In this document: piece by piece, positions 1 to 9,421 of the stretch
How positions within the stretch are numbered: the stretch's first letter is position 1
Layout: each line of letters begins with the position of its first letter
Notes under the pieces: model-generated
Seen by the model: the letters and a program-made list of their open reading frames with translations, nothing else
Databases searched by the model: none
Told to the model about the DNA's origin: nothing
Program-made: the position numbers and the translations under genes
Source of the DNA: Culturomica massiliensis
GTDB lineage: Bacteria; Bacteroidota; Bacteroidia; Bacteroidales; Marinifilaceae
Direction: 5' to 3'
Length of the DNA: 64,000 bases
NCBI RefSeq assembly: GCF_900091655.1
Contig: NZ_LT594621.1
Coordinates: 620,001 to 684,000, forward strand

Positions 1-817
1 AGTAGAAGCCGGCGTAGATATCGATATGGATCTGGGATTTAAAAACAGTTCACTGCTGGATAGTGATGAGCAATTGGCCGGACGTGTAAACCGCAATGCC
101 CGAAAGTCGGGGTGCGAGGTGTATTTATTCCGGTTGGATGAGGCCAAGGTTTTGTATGGTAAGGATGAGCGGTATAAGCTGGTGCAGAAATATATTACTC
201 CGGAGGAGTATGAGCGAATGCTGATTGATAAAAATTTTGCCCGATTGTATGAATTGGTTTTTGAAAAAATAGATGCAACCAATCGGGAGACACTTGTGCA
301 AAATTTTCATTCGGAATTTTTAAAGAGTATAGAAAGATTGGATTTTGCTGACATAGATAAAGGTTTCCAGATTATAGAACAGAAAAATGAGACCATTTTT
401 GTACCTTTGAAAATACCTGTCGAAATAGCTTCAAAGGATAAAGGAATAAAAGAGAGATTGATCTCAGAAATGGAATTGGATTTTTTAAATAATCTGGGAG
501 TTGTGCTGAAAGATGGGAAATTAGATGGTCGTGATGTTTGGGAGATATATGAACAATTTGTTTCTCATTCTGATCAAAAGAGTTTTAATCTGGATAGAAA
601 GATTCATTTTAAGGTGCTCCAGAGAATTATGTCATGGTTTACGTTTTCTTTGATATATCAATCCAAAGATTTGAGTGAATTGAAATGTGGTTTTGGAGAA
701 GACCGGTACGGGTATTTCTATTTGTCACATTGGGATGAAGACAGAGGAAACGGAGTGGTATATGATTATAATATGGGATTAAATACAAATGCGTTAAAAG
801 ATATTCCGTTTATATGA
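1..817 (+). CDS. cas3: CRISPR-associated helicase Cas3, 3' part (type I-B)
   Basis: This is the C-terminal part of the Cas3 helicase-nuclease that degrades DNA after Cascade binding. The gene is cut by the window edge; the open frame runs from base 2, so the ATG at 26 is internal and not the start. The first residues read VEAGVDIDMDLGF, a Cas3 motif V, and DEQLAGRVNRNA a little later matches motif VI with its arginine finger. The rest is the Cas3 C-terminal region. The HD nuclease and motifs I-III lie outside the window, so completeness cannot be judged. The stop overlaps the cas4 start (ATGA), which indicates one operon with cas4-cas1-cas2. Confidence 0.9.
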   Translation, partial: VEAGVDIDMDLGFKNSSLLDSDEQLAGRVNRNARKSGCEVYLFRLDEAKVLYGKDERYKLVQKYITPEEYERMLIDKNFARLYELVFEKIDATNRETLVQNFHSEFLKSIERLDFADIDKGFQIIEQKNETIFVPLKIPVEIASKDKGIKERLISEMELDFLNNLGVVLKDGKLDGRDVWEIYEQFVSHSDQKSFNLDRKIHFKVLQRIMSWFTFSLIYQSKDLSELKCGFGEDRYGYFYLSHWDEDRGNGVVYDYNMGLNTNALKDIPFI

Positions 818-1326
818 TGAATGTAACTGGTACTTTGATAAATCTTTATCATGTGTGTAAACGCGAAATGTGGTTGCATGCCAATAATATAAGGATGGAA
901 CATACTTCGGATGTTGTTACAGAAGGGAAACTGGTACATGAAACATCCTATCCGAATCGGGCTGCACGTTATGAGGAAATACGGATAGGCGGTTCGGTGA
1001 TTGATTTTTACGATCCGCATGAAAAAGTCATTCATGAAATAAAAAAGTCGGAGTCGAAAGAAGAGGCTTATATCTGGCAAGTGAAATATTACCTGTATCT
1101 GTTTGAGCAGGAAGGGATTGAAGGTGTTATCGGGTTATTGGAATATCCGTTGTTGCGGGAAACTGTACGGGTAGAATTGGAGGAAAATGACCGGGAAACC
1201 CTTCGGAATATGGAAGATGAAATCCGGAAGATTATTGGTTATGAGATATGTCCGCCTGTCTTATCGAAGGGAAAATGTGGGAAGTGTTCGTATTATGAGT
1301 TTTGTTATTCGGGGGAAGAAGAGTAA
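814..1326 (+). CDS. cas4: CRISPR-associated exonuclease Cas4
   Basis: Cas4 is a RecB-like Fe-S nuclease that trims prespacers and helps choose PAM-bearing fragments for Cas1-Cas2. The 170-residue protein has C15 at the N-terminus and a C-terminal cluster C155, C158 and C164, the expected four [4Fe-4S] ligands. Nuclease residues are visible as H42, D64 and E75-x-K77. The start overlaps the cas3 stop by 4 bp (ATGA); a second ATG follows at 817. Its length and its position between cas3 and cas1 are typical of type I-B. The ragged distal ends of duplicated spacers in the adjoining array fit processing of this kind. Confidence 0.95.
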   Translation: MMNVTGTLINLYHVCKREMWLHANNIRMEHTSDVVTEGKLVHETSYPNRAARYEEIRIGGSVIDFYDPHEKVIHEIKKSESKEEAYIWQVKYYLYLFEQEGIEGVIGLLEYPLLRETVRVELEENDRETLRNMEDEIRKIIGYEICPPVLSKGKCGKCSYYEFCYSGEEE

Positions 1327-1383
1327 AATTATGAAAGCTTTGAGAATTATGAAATAAGCAGATGAAACTGAAACTTTAAAACA

Positions 1384-2388
1384 ATGAAAAGGACTTACTA
1401 TCTGTTTAATCCGGGGCGATTGAGCCGGAAGGACAATACTTTGAAGTTTACGCCCGTGGATGAGGAGGGGCGTGAAGGACAACCGCGTTATATTCCGATT
1501 GAAACGGTAGATAATCTGTTTGTTTTCGGAAGTCTGGATGCCAATAGTATGATGTATAATTTTCTGGGGAAAAATCAGGTTGCTGTGCATTTTTTCGATT
1601 ATTACGAGCATTATACCGGTTCGTTTATGCCGAAGGATTATCTGTTATCGGGGAAAATGCAGATTGCTCAGATGAAACATCATATTCGTCAGGAAAAACG
1701 AATGCTTATTGCCAGGCGTTTTATTGACGGAGCAGCCTTTAATATGTTGAAAAATTTGAGGTATTATACAAATCGTGGAAAAGATGTCACCCAGCAGATT
1801 GAACGTATTGAGGCATACGTACCTCTGATTTCTACTGCGACTGATATTCCCATGTTAATGGGGATAGAAGGAAATATCCGGCAAACGTATTATGAGGCGT
1901 TTGATACGATAATCGATGGCTTTACGATGGGCAACCGGACAAAATTACCACCTTCGAATGAGGTAAATGCGATGATTTCTTTTGCCAATAGTATGTGTTA
2001 TTCGGTATGTTTGGATGCGATATATCATACGCAATTGAATCCGACCATCAGTTTTTTGCATGAGCCGGGAGAGCGGCGTTATTCATTAGCTTTGGATATT
2101 GCCGAGATTTTTAAACCGATATTGGCGGATCGGTTGTTGTTTTCAATGTTTAACCGGAAACAGTTACGCGAATCCGATTTCGATCAGAACTTGAATCGTT
2201 GTTTATTAAAGCCGTCTTCCATGAAAAAAGTGGCACAGGAATGGGAGGAAAGGACAAAAGAGACGATCAAGCATAGAAAACTGGGAAGAAGTGTGAGTTA
2301 TAAGCATCTGATTAAGTTGGAATGTTATAAACTGACAAAGCATTTATTAGGAATGGAAGAGTATAAACCCTTAAAAATATGGTGGTGA
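1384..2388 (+). CDS. cas1: CRISPR-associated endonuclease Cas1 (type I-B)
   Basis: Cas1 is the integrase subunit of the Cas1-Cas2 spacer acquisition complex. The 334-residue protein follows the Cas1b pattern, starting MKRTYYLFNPGRLSRKDNTL. The catalytic metal ligands can be placed at E162 (GIEGNIRQ), H226 (SFLHEPGERR) and E241 (DIAEIFKP). The length is usual for the family and no frameshift is seen. It lies 57 bp after cas4 and ends 1 bp before cas2, so it is part of the same transcript. Confidence 0.97.
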   Translation: MKRTYYLFNPGRLSRKDNTLKFTPVDEEGREGQPRYIPIETVDNLFVFGSLDANSMMYNFLGKNQVAVHFFDYYEHYTGSFMPKDYLLSGKMQIAQMKHHIRQEKRMLIARRFIDGAAFNMLKNLRYYTNRGKDVTQQIERIEAYVPLISTATDIPMLMGIEGNIRQTYYEAFDTIIDGFTMGNRTKLPPSNEVNAMISFANSMCYSVCLDAIYHTQLNPTISFLHEPGERRYSLALDIAEIFKPILADRLLFSMFNRKQLRESDFDQNLNRCLLKPSSMKKVAQEWEERTKETIKHRKLGRSVSYKHLIKLECYKLTKHLLGMEEYKPLKIWW

Positions 2389-2389
2389 A

Positions 2390-2650
2390 ATGTATGTGAT
2401 TTTGGTATATGATGTGGATCAGAAAAGGACGGCAAAAATGTTGAAGTTGTGTCGACGTTATCTTTCCTGGATTCAGAATAGTGTATTTGAAGGGGAGATT
2501 TCTGAAGTTCAATTAAAGTATTTGGTCGTTGAAGCTAAAGAAATAATGAAAGAAAAAGATAGTCTGATTTTATTTAAAAGCAGGGATGAAAAATGGTTGG
2601 AAAAGGAAATTGTTGGGGATGAAAAAGCCAGTGTCTCGAATTTTTTGTAG
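2390..2650 (+). CDS. cas2: CRISPR-associated protein Cas2
   Basis: Cas2 is the small dimeric scaffold of the spacer integration complex. The 86-residue protein begins MYVILVYDVD; D8 is the conserved aspartate at the end of the first ferredoxin-fold strand. The start lies directly behind the cas1 stop. The gene ends about 220 bp before the first repeat, leaving room for the array leader. The length is normal and nothing is missing. Confidence 0.95.
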   Translation: MYVILVYDVDQKRTAKMLKLCRRYLSWIQNSVFEGEISEVQLKYLVVEAKEIMKEKDSLILFKSRDEKWLEKEIVGDEKASVSNFL

Positions 2651-2869
2651 CGTCAACCTATTTAGAGATATTGGCTATTCGAAACCGATTTATTAGATAC
2701 TTGGGAAAAAAGTCCTTTGACATATTGAAAATAAGCAAGTTATAAATAGTCGTCGAAAGTCGGGGAAAATCTAAGAATTGGAGGTCGACTGCAAATAACT
2801 GTAAAAATTAACGGTTGCTTAGTTGATAAGATGTTGATTTTCATGTATATTCCAGGCAGTATTTAACGG
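2651..2869 (+). promoter_or_regulatory. CRISPR leader
   Basis: This 219-bp AT-rich stretch separates cas2 from the first repeat and contains no gene. The array's degenerate repeat lies at the opposite (right) end, which places the leader here and makes transcription and new spacer insertion start from the left. A patch near 2747-2795 carries GTCG motifs (GTCGTCGAAAGTCGGGG and GGAGGTCGAC) that may be an acquisition signal. I cannot assign an exact transcription start. Confidence 0.75.
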
Positions 2870-5325
2870 CTTTTAATTGAACTAAGGTAGAATTGAAACG
2901 CTGGTAAGCCCTGAAAGGCAAGGCCGAAACATAATCTTTTAATTGAACTAAGGTAGAATTGAAACAAACTAAGATTAAACAAATTTCGTCTAGGTTTTTT
3001 AACTTTTAATTGAACTAAGGTAGAATTGAAACAGTTAAAAAATGTTAAATATAGACACCGTATAAATCTTTTAATTGAACTAAGGTAGAATTGAAACAAG
3101 CTCTTTTACGAATAACAGTGTTCGAATAAGTTTCTTTTAATTGAACTAAGGTAGAATTGAAACTTTTGTCAATATTATGTTAACTGTTAAATGTTTGACT
3201 TTTAATTGAACTAAGGTAGAATTGAAACGTTTCTTCGGGTACTTTGGTTTCGAATGGTTCCAACTTTTAATTGAACTAAGGTAGAATTGAAACTACCGAG
3301 GAGCAGATGAAGCATTACCAGTCGAACCCCTTTTAATTGAACTAAGGTAGAATTGAAACGCTGGTAAGCCCTGAAAGGCAAGGCCGAAACATAACTTTTA
3401 ATTGAACTAAGGTAGAATTGAAACATAATATTTAACCTGCTCCGAAGGGTCAGCAGGATTACTTTTAATTGAACTAAGGTAGAATTGAAACATAATATTT
3501 AACCTGCTCCGAAGGGTCAGCAGGATCTTTTAATTGAACTAAGGTAGAATTGAAACACCACTCCTGCAACTTCTGTGCAGCACGCAAATCATCTTTTAAT
3601 TGAACTAAGGTAGAATTGAAACAAAGTGAGCTTAGGAAAACACAGGTTGACTTGGTTAACTTTTAATTGAACTAAGGTAGAATTGAAACTTACTAATACG
3701 GAGAAGTTAGGTAAGGAACATATTGCTTTTAATTGAACTAAGGTAGAATTGAAACTTAGAACGCATAGGTTACAGACTGTAAGTTGCTATACTTTTAATT
3801 GAACTAAGGTAGAATTGAAACGATGATATACGACAGGGTTAAGGATGGTTCCTATTCCTTTTAATTGAACTAAGGTAGAATTGAAACACATCACCCTTCG
3901 ATTCCTTTTTAGGGGCTTTGTCACTTTTAATTGAACTAAGGTAGAATTGAAACAAGCTTCTAAAACTGTGAAACAGGTAATGGAAGCCACTTTTAATTGA
4001 ACTAAGGTAGAATTGAAACATATTCTGATCCCCTTTTCCATCAGCCTTTACCCATCTTTTAATTGAACTAAGGTAGAATTGAAACGGGTTTCCAATTCGC
4101 TACACCCGTAACCGTTCCTCCTTTTAATTGAACTAAGGTAGAATTGAAACGGAGATTTGTTGTCCGCCAGAACTACGAATACGGACTTTTAATTGAACTA
4201 AGGTAGAATTGAAACATGATTTGCAATTGCAGACCAAGGACAAAAAAATCCGCTTTTAATTGAACTAAGGTAGAATTGAAACTTATCGCCGTAGGTTTCA
4301 TACACCCCCCTTTCAAGCTTTTAATTGAACTAAGGTAGAATTGAAACTGGGTTCAAACGGCGTTGCATCCGGCCGGCATTTCCCTTTTAATTGAACTAAG
4401 GTAGAATTGAAACGTTTAAACACGAGGTAGAACGGATACGCGCCGTTTCTTTTAATTGAACTAAGGTAGAATTGAAACATGCTTTCCAATGCCTGACTAA
4501 CGGTAATTTGATGGCTTTTAATTGAACTAAGGTAGAATTGAAACACAATTTGAAATATGAAAGCAGATAAAAAGGCTATTCTTTTAATTGAACTAAGGTA
4601 GAATTGAAACCACTCCAGCAGGGCTTTTATTGTTGCCTGATCCGCTTTTAATTGAACTAAGGTAGAATTGAAACTACTTTTCGGAAGTTTTTCGAAGAGC
4701 ATGGCTATGTCTTTTAATTGAACTAAGGTAGAATTGAAACTCGATTTCCTTCCTAAACAGATCCAAAGTTAACTCGCTTTTAATTGAACTAAGGTAGAAT
4801 TGAAACTCTGGGAACAATAATTGCGGTGGCTGCCACCTTCACTTTTAATTGAACTAAGGTAGAATTGAAACATAACAACAGGAGTATTTATTTCGGCACG
4901 CTTACAACTTTTAATTGAACTAAGGTAGAATTGAAACAAGATGTAAAATGTGCTTTTGTAGATGGAAATAAAACTTTTAATTGAACTAAGGTAGAATTGA
5001 AACGGTGTATATTTTTTATCTAAAAACATATCACCTTTACTTTTAATTGAACTAAGGTAGAATTGAAACTCCTGTACATTCACTTGTACATTTTCTTTAC
5101 ACAACCTTTTAATTGAACTAAGGTAGAATTGAAACACCTGTTTAAAGTCATCATCGCTATTGCCTTTCCTCTTTTAATTGAACTAAGGTAGAATTGAAAC
5201 TTTTTAAAATTTGTGCGATAAACAAATTCCGTATATCTTTTAATTGAACTAAGGTAGAATTGAAACTAGCAACAAATCCCCTAATTTCCTGGCATTATCA
5301 CTTTTAATTGAACTAAGGTAGAATT
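2870..5325 (+). CRISPR. Type I-B CRISPR array, 38 repeats, 37 spacers
   Basis: A 30-bp repeat starts CTTTTAATTGAACTAAGG and ends AATTGAAAC, the ATTGAAA-type 3' handle usual for type I-B. I count 37 full repeats plus a terminal one (5301-5325) that loses its last five bases, marking the right end as the old end. Spacers are 34-37 bp. Spacer 1 (2900-2935) equals spacer 8 (3360-3394) plus one 3' base. Spacer 9 (3425-3461) equals spacer 10 (3492-3526) plus two 3' bases. No other duplicates were noticed by eye. Reading frames across the array only translate the repeat. Confidence 0.99.
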
Positions 5326-5440
5326 AAGATTTTTGATCTAATGTGTATTTTTGTTTTGTAAGCGGTTTTTAATTGAGTCGATAGGTGATTATCTATGGAA
5401 AAAATAATATCTTTGATATTCTGAAAAGTAGGTAGTGTTT
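5326..5440 (+). promoter_or_regulatory. Array trailer with candidate promoter for the methyltransferase
   Basis: This is the trailer after the degenerate last repeat. A TATTTTTG box at 5346-5353 matches the Bacteroidetes -7 consensus TAnnTTTG and points at the gene starting at 5441. Further right, GTTTTTAATTGAGTCGA (from about 5366) weakly echoes the start of the CRISPR repeat. No -33 element at normal spacing is evident. Confidence 0.4.
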
Positions 5441-6217
5441 ATGAAAATACGTTCTCCATACGATAGGGGTGATTTGCATATCAAGAAACGTGACAGGGTG
5501 CTGGAGATTGGGCCGGGGCACAATCCTTCCGTGCGCTCTGATGTGATTGCCGAAAAGTTTGTCGATTCGAATTATCACCGTTGCGGGGATATGAAAATCT
5601 ATCCTCACCAGACATTTATCGAGGCAGACGGTGAAAATCTTCCGTTTAAGGATAAGGAGTTTGATTATGTCATTTGTAACCAAGTACTCGAGCATGTGGA
5701 ATCGCCGGAAAAGTTTATTGCCGAGCAATGCCGGGTGGCTAAACGGGGGTATATCGAAACGCCGAGTTTGTTGGGAGAATTTTTGTTTCCCAAGTTGTCG
5801 CATAAATGGGTTATCCTGGATATCGATAATAAGCTGGTTATGTATGAAAAGTCGCTGATGCCCGGGAATTATGCCCATAATTACGGGGAACTGTTTTTGA
5901 ATTATCTGCCTTTTCAATCTTTACCCTATAAGCTTTTGTGGCTTACGGAGGGGGATATCATGCTCAATCGTTATGAGTGGCGGGATAATATCGAGGTGGT
6001 TGTTAATCCGCAGGATCCTTATTACCTTTCTTTTTTTACACAGCCGTGGAGCCGGGAAATGGTGGAAAAGCTCTATCCCAGACGTTCCGCTTCGAAGGAA
6101 GTGCGTAAGACGCTCGGCGCATTAAATTATCTTTTGAAACAAAAGCTACGTCAGAAATTTTCCAAACGTCCCCCGCTTTTGACACTGGCAGAATATATGG
6201 AACGGCAACGGTCTTAG
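5441..6217 (+). CDS. Class I SAM-dependent methyltransferase
   Basis: This is a 258-residue protein with a Methyltransf_11-like core. The SAM-binding motif I reads VLEIGPGHNPS, the acidic strand-2 region follows near FIEADGENLPF, and YVICNQVLEHVESPEKF is the post-motif typical of these enzymes. The substrate is unknown. The two neighbouring glycosyltransferases suggest a glycan or cell-surface target, but this is only context. The ATG at 5441 is chosen over the GTG at 5435 because an AAGTAGGTAG stretch lies upstream at normal distance. Confidence 0.8.
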   Translation: MKIRSPYDRGDLHIKKRDRVLEIGPGHNPSVRSDVIAEKFVDSNYHRCGDMKIYPHQTFIEADGENLPFKDKEFDYVICNQVLEHVESPEKFIAEQCRVAKRGYIETPSLLGEFLFPKLSHKWVILDIDNKLVMYEKSLMPGNYAHNYGELFLNYLPFQSLPYKLLWLTEGDIMLNRYEWRDNIEVVVNPQDPYYLSFFTQPWSREMVEKLYPRRSASKEVRKTLGALNYLLKQKLRQKFSKRPPLLTLAEYMERQRS

Positions 6218-6281
6218 TCTGGAGATGGTAAGGTGTTTGACGGTTAAAAGAAATTGTATTTTATTCCGGTAGCATCGGTTT

Positions 6282-7241
6282 TTAATTTTTACCGTTTTTT
6301 TGAATGCGCCGGCAAAGGAGGTGCATAAAACGTTTGGGACCCAGTATTTTCAGGGCGATGATCCAGGCGGTAGGATGGGCTGTGATGTCCGACCAACGAG
6401 GTACGTATGGTTTTACGGCTGTCAGGTAAGGATGGATGTCTGTTTGCGGAGAACTGAGCCGGGCGGAAATCAGGCGGCGGAAAAGCCGGGTGAAAGCGGT
6501 GACCCGGGCGGGACGCAGAAGGGGGTATTCGGTCATTTTGGCATAGGTGCGCAGGTGGGCTTCAAACAGGTCGATGTGTTTCGGAAAAGTGTAGGCGGAT
6601 GTTAGGGAGTTGTTGCGTATGCGGTAATAATAACGGCCCTGGCCGGAGATACAGACCCGGTTTACCCGTTCGACGAAGTCGGCGACAAGGTAGGTGTCTT
6701 CGGATACATGGCCTTCCCGGTAGCGGAGTCCTTCGAATACGGTGCGCCGGAATATTTTGTTCAGGTTGGCGAAATGGAGGATGTTGCCTTCCCACCAGTT
6801 AAGCAGTATCCGGTCTTTCCCCTCGATGAGTTGCGGGCGTACTTCCAACTTTTCCTGCCGTCCGTTTTCGTAGCAATTGATGTAGGGAAATTGCAGGATG
6901 TCTATGTCAGGATGAGCTTCGAGATAGCGGACGTTTTCGTAAGTGTCGGGTGAAACGGAGTCGTCGGGGTCGAGCATGGTGAGGTATTTGCCGGTGCATT
7001 TGTCCAGGGCTGCGTTGCGGGCACTGCTGACACCGCCGTTGGTTTTACGGATCACCTTAAAACGGGAGTCGGCTGCGGCATAACGGTCGCAGATCAGGCC
7101 CGAACCGTCTGTCGAGCCGTCGTCGACAAGCAATGCTTCGAAGTCACGGAAAGTTTGTGCCTGTAAACTGTCCAGACATTCGCCGATGTAAGGCGATACG
7201 TTGTAAACAGGAATGATGATGCTGAGCAGGGGTGTGTTCAT
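6282..7241 (-). CDS. Family 2 glycosyltransferase
   Basis: This is a 319-residue GT-A fold glycosyltransferase. The N-terminus LLSIIIPVYNVSPYIGECLDS is the family 2 nucleotide-binding start, followed by ALLVDDGSTDGSG and the DxD-like MLDPDDSVSPDTY. It probably transfers a sugar from a nucleotide donor to a surface polysaccharide or glycoprotein glycan in the cytoplasm; donor and acceptor cannot be read from the sequence. It is divergent from the paralogous gene at 7407, with which it shares the general architecture. Confidence 0.88.
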   Translation of the reverse strand: MNTPLLSIIIPVYNVSPYIGECLDSLQAQTFRDFEALLVDDGSTDGSGLICDRYAAADSRFKVIRKTNGGVSSARNAALDKCTGKYLTMLDPDDSVSPDTYENVRYLEAHPDIDILQFPYINCYENGRQEKLEVRPQLIEGKDRILLNWWEGNILHFANLNKIFRRTVFEGLRYREGHVSEDTYLVADFVERVNRVCISGQGRYYYRIRNNSLTSAYTFPKHIDLFEAHLRTYAKMTEYPLLRPARVTAFTRLFRRLISARLSSPQTDIHPYLTAVKPYVPRWSDITAHPTAWIIALKILGPKRFMHLLCRRIQKNGKN

Positions 7242-7406
7242 TGCGCCGTTTTTTTATTTATGCGAATATAGTTTTTCTACGCCGATATTTCTTTAATTTT
7301 GCTGTAAATAAGTCGGCCGGTTTGTTTGGAATGTTTGTTATTTTTTCAGATAAGCAGGATCGGAGGATACGGTAATTGTCGTTAATTTATAATTTAGCTT
7401 TGAAAT

Positions 7407-8399
7407 ATGCCTTTACTGACTATTGTTATACCGGTTTATAATGCGGAAAATTATCTGAAACCCTGCCTGGATTCGGTAGCAGCTCAGGAGTTTACAGATT
7501 ATGAACTGGTGTTGGTGGACGACGGATCGGCAGACGGATCGGGGAGGATATGCGACGAATATGCCGTACGTGATCCGCGGATCAGGGTGATTCATCAGTC
7601 TAACGGCGGACAGGCAGCGGCCCGTAACCGGGGAATCGATGCTGCCGTAGGCGATTATGTCGGTTTTTGTGATAATGACGATATTCTGCATCCTTCTATT
7701 TTCCGGGTGTTGCTTGAAAATGCCGGCGCAGCCGGGGCCGATATTTCGGCTTGTTCGTATAACGAAAGGGATATGCGGGGGAAGGTGTCGCACGACCGGC
7801 ATTCGGGGGAGACACTCTATCTGTCGAACCGGGGAGGGATGGAGCAATTTCTTTCACGGGAGAAGATGGATATTTATGTGTGGACGAAGATATACAGGCG
7901 GACATTTCTGGAGGCCCACGGTATCCGTTTCGAACAAGGGAGGAACGATGAGGATTTTTTGTTCAATTATGCCGCTTTCCGGCGGGCAGGACAGACTGTA
8001 TTTACCGACCGGGCCCTGTATACCTACAATGTGCGGGATGATTCGGAATGCCGGATGTTTTATAGGAAGGATTTACGGCGTTACCTGCACAACACCTTGT
8101 ATCGTACTTATAAGATCGAGTCTGGGATACGCAGGGAGTATCCGGAATTGCTTTCTTTGGCCAAACGGCAGACAATCCGTTACCACATAATGATGATCGG
8201 CAGGATTATACAGACCGGCTATCGTTTGTCAGAACCCTATTTTTCGTATATGATGCGTTATTTGCGGGAAAACCGCCGACAGGTGATTGCACAACGGAAT
8301 TATTGGGGAATGTCCCGGTTGGGGATTAGCCTGTTATTGCTGTTACCGCCCCGTTGGTATTGTTTTTACAGGCGCATCCTCGAAAAAGTAAGGAAATAA
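7407..8399 (+). CDS. Family 2 glycosyltransferase
   Basis: This is a 330-residue family 2 glycosyltransferase. It has the N-terminal LLTIVIPVYNAENYLKPCLDS, then LVLVDDGSADGSGRICDEY and the metal-binding FCDNDDILHPS. Its C-terminal 60 residues are basic and partly hydrophobic, suggesting membrane association. It is divergent from the related gene ending at 6282. A perfect TAGCTTTG box at 7395-7402 lies only four bases before the ATG, so transcription from it would give a nearly leaderless mRNA, or the box is chance. Specificity is unknown. Confidence 0.88.
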   Translation: MPLLTIVIPVYNAENYLKPCLDSVAAQEFTDYELVLVDDGSADGSGRICDEYAVRDPRIRVIHQSNGGQAAARNRGIDAAVGDYVGFCDNDDILHPSIFRVLLENAGAAGADISACSYNERDMRGKVSHDRHSGETLYLSNRGGMEQFLSREKMDIYVWTKIYRRTFLEAHGIRFEQGRNDEDFLFNYAAFRRAGQTVFTDRALYTYNVRDDSECRMFYRKDLRRYLHNTLYRTYKIESGIRREYPELLSLAKRQTIRYHIMMIGRIIQTGYRLSEPYFSYMMRYLRENRRQVIAQRNYWGMSRLGISLLLLLPPRWYCFYRRILEKVRK

Positions 8400-8401
8400 A
8401 T

Positions 8402-9088
8402 TTACAGATTGCTGTAAAATTCCTTCCACAAGGTGTCGTTTAAGGGCGGTGTGGCCGCGATGGTGACACGCTCTTTACTGACGGGATGGATAAAACTGAT
8501 TTCGCGGGCGTGCAGGCTGATACCTCCGTTTTCATTTGAGCGCGGGAAACCGTATTTCAGGTCGCCTTTGATAGGGCAGCCGATCTTGGCCAACTGGCAG
8601 CGTATCTGGTGGTGGCGGCCGGTGCACAATTTGATTTCCAACAGGTAGTATCTTTGGGAATGGCCGATCAGTTTGTATTCCAGAATGGCTTTTTTACTCC
8701 CCTTTTTTTCCTTTTCGTAGGCGTAGGATTTATTCTTTTCGGAGTCTTTGATCATGTAATGTATCAATGTCCCGTTGTCCTGAGGCGGCAGGTTGCCGAC
8801 AATGGCCCAGTATTTTTTGGAGATTTCCTCGTCGTGTTCCTGAAACATTTTATTCAGTCGGGCCAGGGCTTTGCTGGTACGGGCAAACAATACGACACCG
8901 CTTACCGGGCGGTCGATGCGATGGGGCACTCCCAGAAATACGTCTCCCGGTTTGTTGTATTTTTTTTTGATGTAACTCTTTACTTCTTCACTCAGAGGCG
9001 TGTCTCCGGTTTTGTCTCCCTGCACGATGTCGGAGTTCTTTTTGTTGACAGCAATGATATGGTTGTCCTCGTATAAAATTTCCAGCAT
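8402..9088 (-). CDS. RluA-family RNA pseudouridine synthase
   Basis: This 228-residue protein converts uridine to pseudouridine in rRNA or tRNA. The catalytic motif is HRIDRPVSGVVLF (consensus HRLDxxTSG), with the active-site aspartate intact. The later motif CTGRHHQIRCQLA is the second RluA signature. There is no S4 domain, as in RluA/TruC-like members. I start at MLEILYEDNHI because the 23 residues that an upstream start would add do not look like the family. Its stop faces the glycosyltransferase stop at 2 bp, so the pair is convergent. Confidence 0.9.
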   Translation of the reverse strand: MLEILYEDNHIIAVNKKNSDIVQGDKTGDTPLSEEVKSYIKKKYNKPGDVFLGVPHRIDRPVSGVVLFARTSKALARLNKMFQEHDEEISKKYWAIVGNLPPQDNGTLIHYMIKDSEKNKSYAYEKEKKGSKKAILEYKLIGHSQRYYLLEIKLCTGRHHQIRCQLAKIGCPIKGDLKYGFPRSNENGGISLHAREISFIHPVSKERVTIAATPPLNDTLWKEFYSNL

Positions 9089-9229
9089 TGGATTTAGTTT
9101 TATGAAATCGGTGCAAAAGTACGAAATTCTTTTGCTATTTCCGATTTTTGACTGCATGAATCAGCCGTTTTGTTTGTTTTATAGAATTGAAATATTTCAC
9201 TAAACGGCAGTAAATGCAGTAGTAAACCG

Positions 9230-9258
9230 CTTTTAATTGAATCCGGCAAATTGAATCG
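9230..9258 (+). repeat. Orphan CRISPR-repeat-like sequence
   Basis: The first 12 bases, CTTTTAATTGAA, are identical to the start of the CRISPR repeat, and the last nine, AATTGAATC, match its 3' handle AATTGAAAC at eight positions. The middle differs and is two bases shorter. It lies 3.9 kb from the array in the 333-bp gap before the TssD gene. A hairpin with arms GAATGTA (9263-9269) and TACATTC (9288-9294) follows. AT-rich sequence makes a chance match possible. Confidence 0.45.
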
Positions 9259-9384
9259 ATCAGAATGTATTTGTTGGATAGCTGTCCTACATTCAGAACA
9301 ATTGAGTATCTGTAAAAAGAAAAAATGGGACGAAATGATAATTGTTTGACACATTTTGTTAATTAATTATCTATATATAATTTG

Positions 9385-9392
9385 TAATTTTG
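9385..9392 (+). promoter_or_regulatory. Candidate promoter of the TssD-effector operon
   Basis: TAATTTTG matches the Bacteroidetes -7 box TAnnTTTG exactly and lies 29 bp before the ATG at 9422. A TTTTG lies upstream at 9354-9358, slightly farther than a normal -33 element. No other promoter-like box was found in the rest of the 9089-9421 gap, which also holds the orphan CRISPR-like repeat. Confidence 0.5.
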
Positions 9393-9421
9393 TTGCATTG
9401 ATAAAAAGTAAAGTTTAAGTT

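Noticed and set aside
2863..5137. Several minus-strand open frames of 60-129 codons in the array
   Set aside because: They only translate the CRISPR repeat on its reverse strand (recurring FQFYLSSIK or FNSTLVQLK) and are not genes.
7395..7402. TAGCTTTG as promoter of the second glycosyltransferase
   Set aside because: It is only four bases before the ATG, so it would give a leaderless transcript; chance occurrence is equally likely, so it is mentioned but not listed as a feature.
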